A DNA stretch of 64,000 nucleotides from Clostridium sp. CAG:221 (GTDB lineage: Bacteria > Bacillota > Clostridia > Clostridiales > Clostridiaceae): positions 1 through 64,000 of the forward strand of contig FR883427.1 in the NCBI GenBank assembly GCA_000435835.1, written 5' to 3'. The notes under the pieces are model-generated. The model ran no database searches. It saw nothing but the letters and a program-made list of their open reading frames with translations, and was not told the DNA's origin. Numbering within the stretch: position 1 is the first letter of the stretch; every line of letters begins with the position of its first letter. Positions 60,822 to 64,000 of this stretch are shown here, in pieces. A program made the translations under genes and the position numbers.

Positions 60822-60996
60822 AAAATTAATTGTATATGACTTAATACATAATAAGGATATAAAATGCTAATTTATATATTTAACTTAAATGTAACTAAGT
60901 TATACATGTTAATTTAGTCTGATAAGTGACATGGGTTTTCATATAGAAGTATTTAAAAAATATAACTTATGGAAAAAAGCTTAGGAGGAAAAAATT

Positions 60997-62052
60997 ATGA
61001 AAAAGAAATCAATAGCATTAGCTCTTTCAACTTTAATGGTAACAGGGTTAGTAGGATGTGGAAGCAATGAAGGCGGAAGCAATGAAGAGGCAACTTTAAA
61101 AGTAGGTATGGTAACAGATTCAGGAACAATAGATGATAAATCATTTAACCAAGGAAGCTGGGAAGGAATTGGACTAGCTGAAAATGAATTAGGAATTGAA
61201 AGAAATTACATGCAACCAGCTGGTGAAACAGAAGTAGATTATTTAACAGAAATCCAAAATCTTTATGATGCAGATTTTAAGTTTATAGTTTGTCCAGGAT
61301 TTAAATTTGAAACAGCTATATATTCAGCACAAGAAACATACAGCGATGCTAAATTTGTAATCATCGATGGTGAGCCAAATGATGGAAATGGAAATGCTTT
61401 AGTAGCAGATAATACAGTTTCAATATTCTTTGCTGAACAAGAATCAGGATTTGCAGCAGGAGTTGCAGCAGCATTAGAATTACAAACTGGTGATTTAGGA
61501 TTCATTGGTGGTATGGAAATACCTTCAGTACAAAGATTTGATGTTGGATTCCAACAAGGTGTAGCTTATGCTAACGAAAAGCTTGGTACAGCAGTAACTT
61601 TAAAGGAAGAGAATATAGTTTACTCAGGATCATTTGCTGATGCAGCATTAGGACAACAATTAGCAGCAACTATGTATGATAATGGTGTAAAGGCTATATT
61701 TGCTTGTGCAGGTGGAACAGGAAACGGTGTTATTACTGAAGCTAAAACTAGAGAAGGTGTATGGGTAATTGGTGTTGACACAGATCAATACAATGAAGGT
61801 TTAAAATCAGATGGAACATCTGTAATATTAACTTCAGCTGTTAAGAAGATAGATGCAGCAGCTTACCAAATGATTGAAGAAGAATTAAATGGCAATTTCC
61901 CAGGTGGACAAACTATAACATTCAATGCTAAAAATGATGGTATTGGTATACCAGCAGAAAATCCAAACTTAAGCGATTCAACAGTTGAAAAAGTTAAAGA
62001 AGTTTTAGAAGCTATAAAGAATGATGAAATAGTAGTTAAGCCAGAAGTATAA
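60997..62052 (+). CDS. BMP-family nucleoside-binding lipoprotein 4
   Basis: The 351-residue lipoprotein (MKKKSIALALSTLMVTGLVGC, C21) is nearly the twin of copy 3. Differences include GSW for GTW in FNQGSWEG and GVDTDQYNEG near the pocket. TTAGGAGGA precedes ATG, as in copy 3. It has its own promoter, riboswitch and terminator, and lies closest to the ATPase gene, which has a separate promoter. Confidence 0.92.
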   Translation: MKKKSIALALSTLMVTGLVGCGSNEGGSNEEATLKVGMVTDSGTIDDKSFNQGSWEGIGLAENELGIERNYMQPAGETEVDYLTEIQNLYDADFKFIVCPGFKFETAIYSAQETYSDAKFVIIDGEPNDGNGNALVADNTVSIFFAEQESGFAAGVAAALELQTGDLGFIGGMEIPSVQRFDVGFQQGVAYANEKLGTAVTLKEENIVYSGSFADAALGQQLAATMYDNGVKAIFACAGGTGNGVITEAKTREGVWVIGVDTDQYNEGLKSDGTSVILTSAVKKIDAAAYQMIEEELNGNFPGGQTITFNAKNDGIGIPAENPNLSDSTVEKVKEVLEAIKNDEIVVKPEV

Positions 62053-62066
62053 TATATGTATATATT

Positions 62067-62097
62067 TGCATCCAGTTGTAAAACTGGATGCATTTTT
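62067..62097 (+). terminator. Rho-independent terminator
   Basis: TGCATCCAGTT, GTAA loop, AACTGGATGCA, then five T. Confidence 0.93.
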
Positions 62098-62254
62098 ATC
62101 TGCCATTATGAAGTTGAATTACTGATTGTCGTTTTATGGTGGTTGTTTTTGTATAAATATTTATAAAACACTAAGAATGTTTTAAAAAGCAAAAGTAAAT
62201 ATTAAGAAATGTTCAAAAATAATTAAGTTTTCAAGGGGAAATAGATAAAAAAAG

Positions 62255-62297
62255 TTGAAAATACGAATTATTTGAAGTATAATTAAGTAAAGTTTCG
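62255..62297 (+). promoter_or_regulatory. Promoter with PurBox-like pair, nucleoside ABC ATPase
   Basis: TTGAAA (62255-62260), 17-bp spacer, TATAAT (62278-62283). CGAA at 62264 and inverted TTCG at 62294 are 30 bp apart. The 85-nt leader has no aptamer. Nothing else is recognised in this 315-bp gap. Confidence 0.7.
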
Positions 62298-62367
62298 CAT
62301 AAGAAAATGCAATTGTGAACGTAGCTGAATAGAGAGAGTAAATATTTTTAGTTTGAGGAGGATATCC

Positions 62368-63888
62368 ATGGAATATGTAGTAGAGATGCTTAATATCCGT
62401 AAAGAGTTTCCAGGAATAGTGGCGAATGATAATATAACACTTCAACTTAAAGAAGGAGAAGTACATGCTCTTTTAGGGGAAAATGGAGCCGGAAAATCAA
62501 CACTTATGGGAATGTTGTTCGGTATGTATAAACCAGATAGAGGATGTATAAAGGTAAGAGGTAAAGAAGTGAAGATTTCTAATCCTAATATAGCAAATGA
62601 CTTAGGAATTGGGATGGTTCACCAACACTTTAAACTTGTGGACAACTTTACAGTTACTGAAAATATAATTCTAGGGTGTGAACCAAAAAAAGGTTTAGTA
62701 GTAGATATTAAAACAGCTGCTAAGAGAATTGAAGAATTATCTAAGCAGTACGGATTAAATGTAGATCCATATGCAAAGATTGAAGATATTTCAGTTGGGA
62801 TGCAGCAAAGAGTAGAAATACTTAAGATGTTATACAGAGATGCAAATGTATTAATATTTGATGAGCCAACGGCAGTATTAACACCTAGTGAAATTGAGGA
62901 ATTGCTTTCAATTATAAAAGGAATGACAAAAGAAGGTAAATCTGTAATCATTATAACACATAAATTAAAGGAAATTAAAGCTGTTGCTGATAAGTGTACA
63001 GTTATTAGAAGAGGTAAATACATAGGAACAGTTGATGTAAAAGATACTACTGAAGCAGAAATGGCTAAAATGATGGTTGGTAGAGAAGTATCATTTAAAG
63101 TAGAAAAAACTGAAGCTAAACCGAAAGAAACTGTTATAAGCATAAAGAATATTTCTGTTAAGAATAACAAGAAGGTTTTAGGTCTGAAGAATTTTTCATT
63201 AGACGTAAAAGCAGGAGAAATAGTAGGTATTGCTGGTGTTGAAGGTAATGGACAAACTGAATTAGTTGAAGCATTAACTGGTATGAGACAAGTTGAATCA
63301 GGAATAATAGAATTTAAGAATAAAGATATAACAAAAAAATCTATTCGCGAAAGAATCGATGAAGGTATGGCACATATTCCAGAAGATAGACACAAGAGAG
63401 GATTAATCCTTGATTATACAATGGAAGATAATATGGTATTAAAGGCATATAAAAAAGCCCCGTTTTCTAAGAATGGCTTAATTAATAGAGCAAAGATAAG
63501 AGAATATGCTAATAAGATTATAGAAACTTTCGATGTTAGAAGTGGTGAAGGTGGACAATCTATAGCAAGATCTTTATCAGGTGGTAATCAGCAAAAAGGT
63601 GTAATTGGACGTGAAATTGAATCAAATCCAGACTTTTTAATAGCTGTTCAGCCTACAAGAGGGCTAGATGTTGGTTCTATAGAATATATACACAAGAGAT
63701 TAGTAGAACAAAGAGATTTAGGAAAAGCTGTGCTTTTAGTATCACTTGAGCTTGATGAGGTATTAAATGTATCAGATAGGATTGCTGTAGTAAACAATGG
63801 TGAATTAGTAGGTATAGTTAATGCTAATGAAACAAATGAAAATGAAGTTGGTTTAATGATGGCCGGCGTAAAGAAGGAGGAAGCTTAG
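62368..63888 (+). CDS. nupO: Nucleoside ABC transporter ATPase (NupO/YufO-like, two ABC domains)
   Basis: The 506-residue protein has two tandem ABC domains, as in BmpABC/NupNOPQ and ribose-type systems. The first has Walker A GENGAGKST, Q-loop HQHFKLVDNFTV, signature ISVGMQQRVEILKM and Walker B LIFDEPTAVL. The second is degenerate, with GVEGNGQTE for Walker A and SGGNQQKG as signature, ending FLIAVQPTRGLDVG. ATG 62368 follows GAGGAGG; an in-frame TTG lies before that site. It energises uptake of nucleosides captured by the BMP lipoproteins. Its stop overlaps the permease start. Confidence 0.93.
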   Translation: MEYVVEMLNIRKEFPGIVANDNITLQLKEGEVHALLGENGAGKSTLMGMLFGMYKPDRGCIKVRGKEVKISNPNIANDLGIGMVHQHFKLVDNFTVTENIILGCEPKKGLVVDIKTAAKRIEELSKQYGLNVDPYAKIEDISVGMQQRVEILKMLYRDANVLIFDEPTAVLTPSEIEELLSIIKGMTKEGKSVIIITHKLKEIKAVADKCTVIRRGKYIGTVDVKDTTEAEMAKMMVGREVSFKVEKTEAKPKETVISIKNISVKNNKKVLGLKNFSLDVKAGEIVGIAGVEGNGQTELVEALTGMRQVESGIIEFKNKDITKKSIRERIDEGMAHIPEDRHKRGLILDYTMEDNMVLKAYKKAPFSKNGLINRAKIREYANKIIETFDVRSGEGGQSIARSLSGGNQQKGVIGREIESNPDFLIAVQPTRGLDVGSIEYIHKRLVEQRDLGKAVLLVSLELDEVLNVSDRIAVVNNGELVGIVNANETNENEVGLMMAGVKKEEA

Positions 63889-64000
63889 TGCATAAGAATC
63901 AATTGTTAAAATCTCTTATGGCAATAGTTTTAGGATTATTTGCAGGATTTTTATTAATGTTATCTATGGGTTATAACCCAGTAGATGGATATACTTATCT
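63888..64000 (+). CDS. nupP: Nucleoside ABC transporter permease, N-terminal part (cut by window end)
   Basis: GTG 63888 overlaps the ATPase stop (TAGTG), preceded by AAGGAGGAA. The 37 visible residues read MHKNQLLKSLMAIVLGLFAG and a hydrophobic continuation ending NPVDGYTYL, as in YufP/NupP permeases. A second permease gene is expected beyond the window. Confidence 0.85.
   Translation, partial: MHKNQLLKSLMAIVLGLFAGFLLMLSMGYNPVDGYTY

Noticed and set aside
62619..63395. Long minus-strand open frame opposite the nucleoside ATPase
   Set aside because: It is a codon-bias shadow of a well-supported ABC ATPase; no ribosome binding site or family resemblance.
1..64000. tRNA and rRNA genes
   Set aside because: No CCA-ended cloverleaf or rRNA sequence was recognised on either strand; a tRNA scan would settle this.

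Overview
The window is AT-rich chromosomal DNA that looks like Clostridium sensu stricto. The support is the very low GC content, strong GGAGG-type ribosome binding sites, a 45-residue six-cysteine SCIFF peptide with its radical-SAM maturase, a GerMN lipoprotein of the spore-forming lineage, a clostridial 2-enoate reductase, and the DUF421/DUF4363 pair. No rRNA, tRNA, CRISPR array or prophage was seen.

Layout. 0.3-6 kb: 2-enoate reductase, LysR regulator, DAHP synthase and prephenate dehydrogenase, then a small RHH-like ORF and the decayed tail of a second LysR gene. 6.1-14.1 kb: a LacI regulator divergent from a sucrose/fructo-oligosaccharide operon (binding lipoprotein, two permeases, ATPase, GH32 fructosidase, fructokinase), whose promoter carries a LacI-type palindrome and a CcpA-like cre. 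14.2-18.8 kb: a CYTH protein and a 5'-3' exonuclease gene split by a 2.75-kb group II intron that encodes an RT/maturase/HNH protein. 19-25.2 kb: a nucleoid-associated protein, an Rpn-family nuclease with GRAE repeats, and a surface O-acetylation cluster. 25.4-29 kb: a secreted DUF1002 protein, a decaying ABC-2 exporter and a BFD-like ferredoxin. 29.1-38 kb: the arginine cluster argGHCJBDF on the minus strand, behind one promoter covered by ArgR-like boxes. 38-54.2 kb: mostly single genes (DUF421/DUF4363, a uridine-kinase-like protein, a DEAD helicase, VanW and M15 cell-wall proteins, SCIFF with maturase and an M16 peptidase, a GerMN lipoprotein, an Orn/Lys/Arg decarboxylase, a HAD phosphatase, and a Na+-symporter with its 33-residue partner). 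54.6-64 kb: asnB, then four tandem BMP-family nucleoside-binding lipoproteins followed by the matching ABC ATPase and the start of its permease. Five PurBox-like promoters and three guanine-type riboswitches serve this last block.

The most unusual feature is a family of palindromic intergenic elements (30.1, 31.4, 33.65, 41.0 and 54.3 kb). They share TGATGAAT/ATTCATCA arms and a basal GAATTnnGGA stem. Four copies close the stem with two short hairpins whose sequences covary between copies. The fifth, inside the arg cluster, carries instead an intact gene for a four-helix-bundle protein of the 23S-rRNA intervening-sequence family. This resembles a 23S rRNA IVS that has moved into protein-coding operons, with short ORF-less relatives. 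The other main observations are the intron in the metal-binding motif of the exonuclease, a guanine riboswitch plus terminator placed 3' of a BMP gene, and a possible gene-within-gene in rpn.
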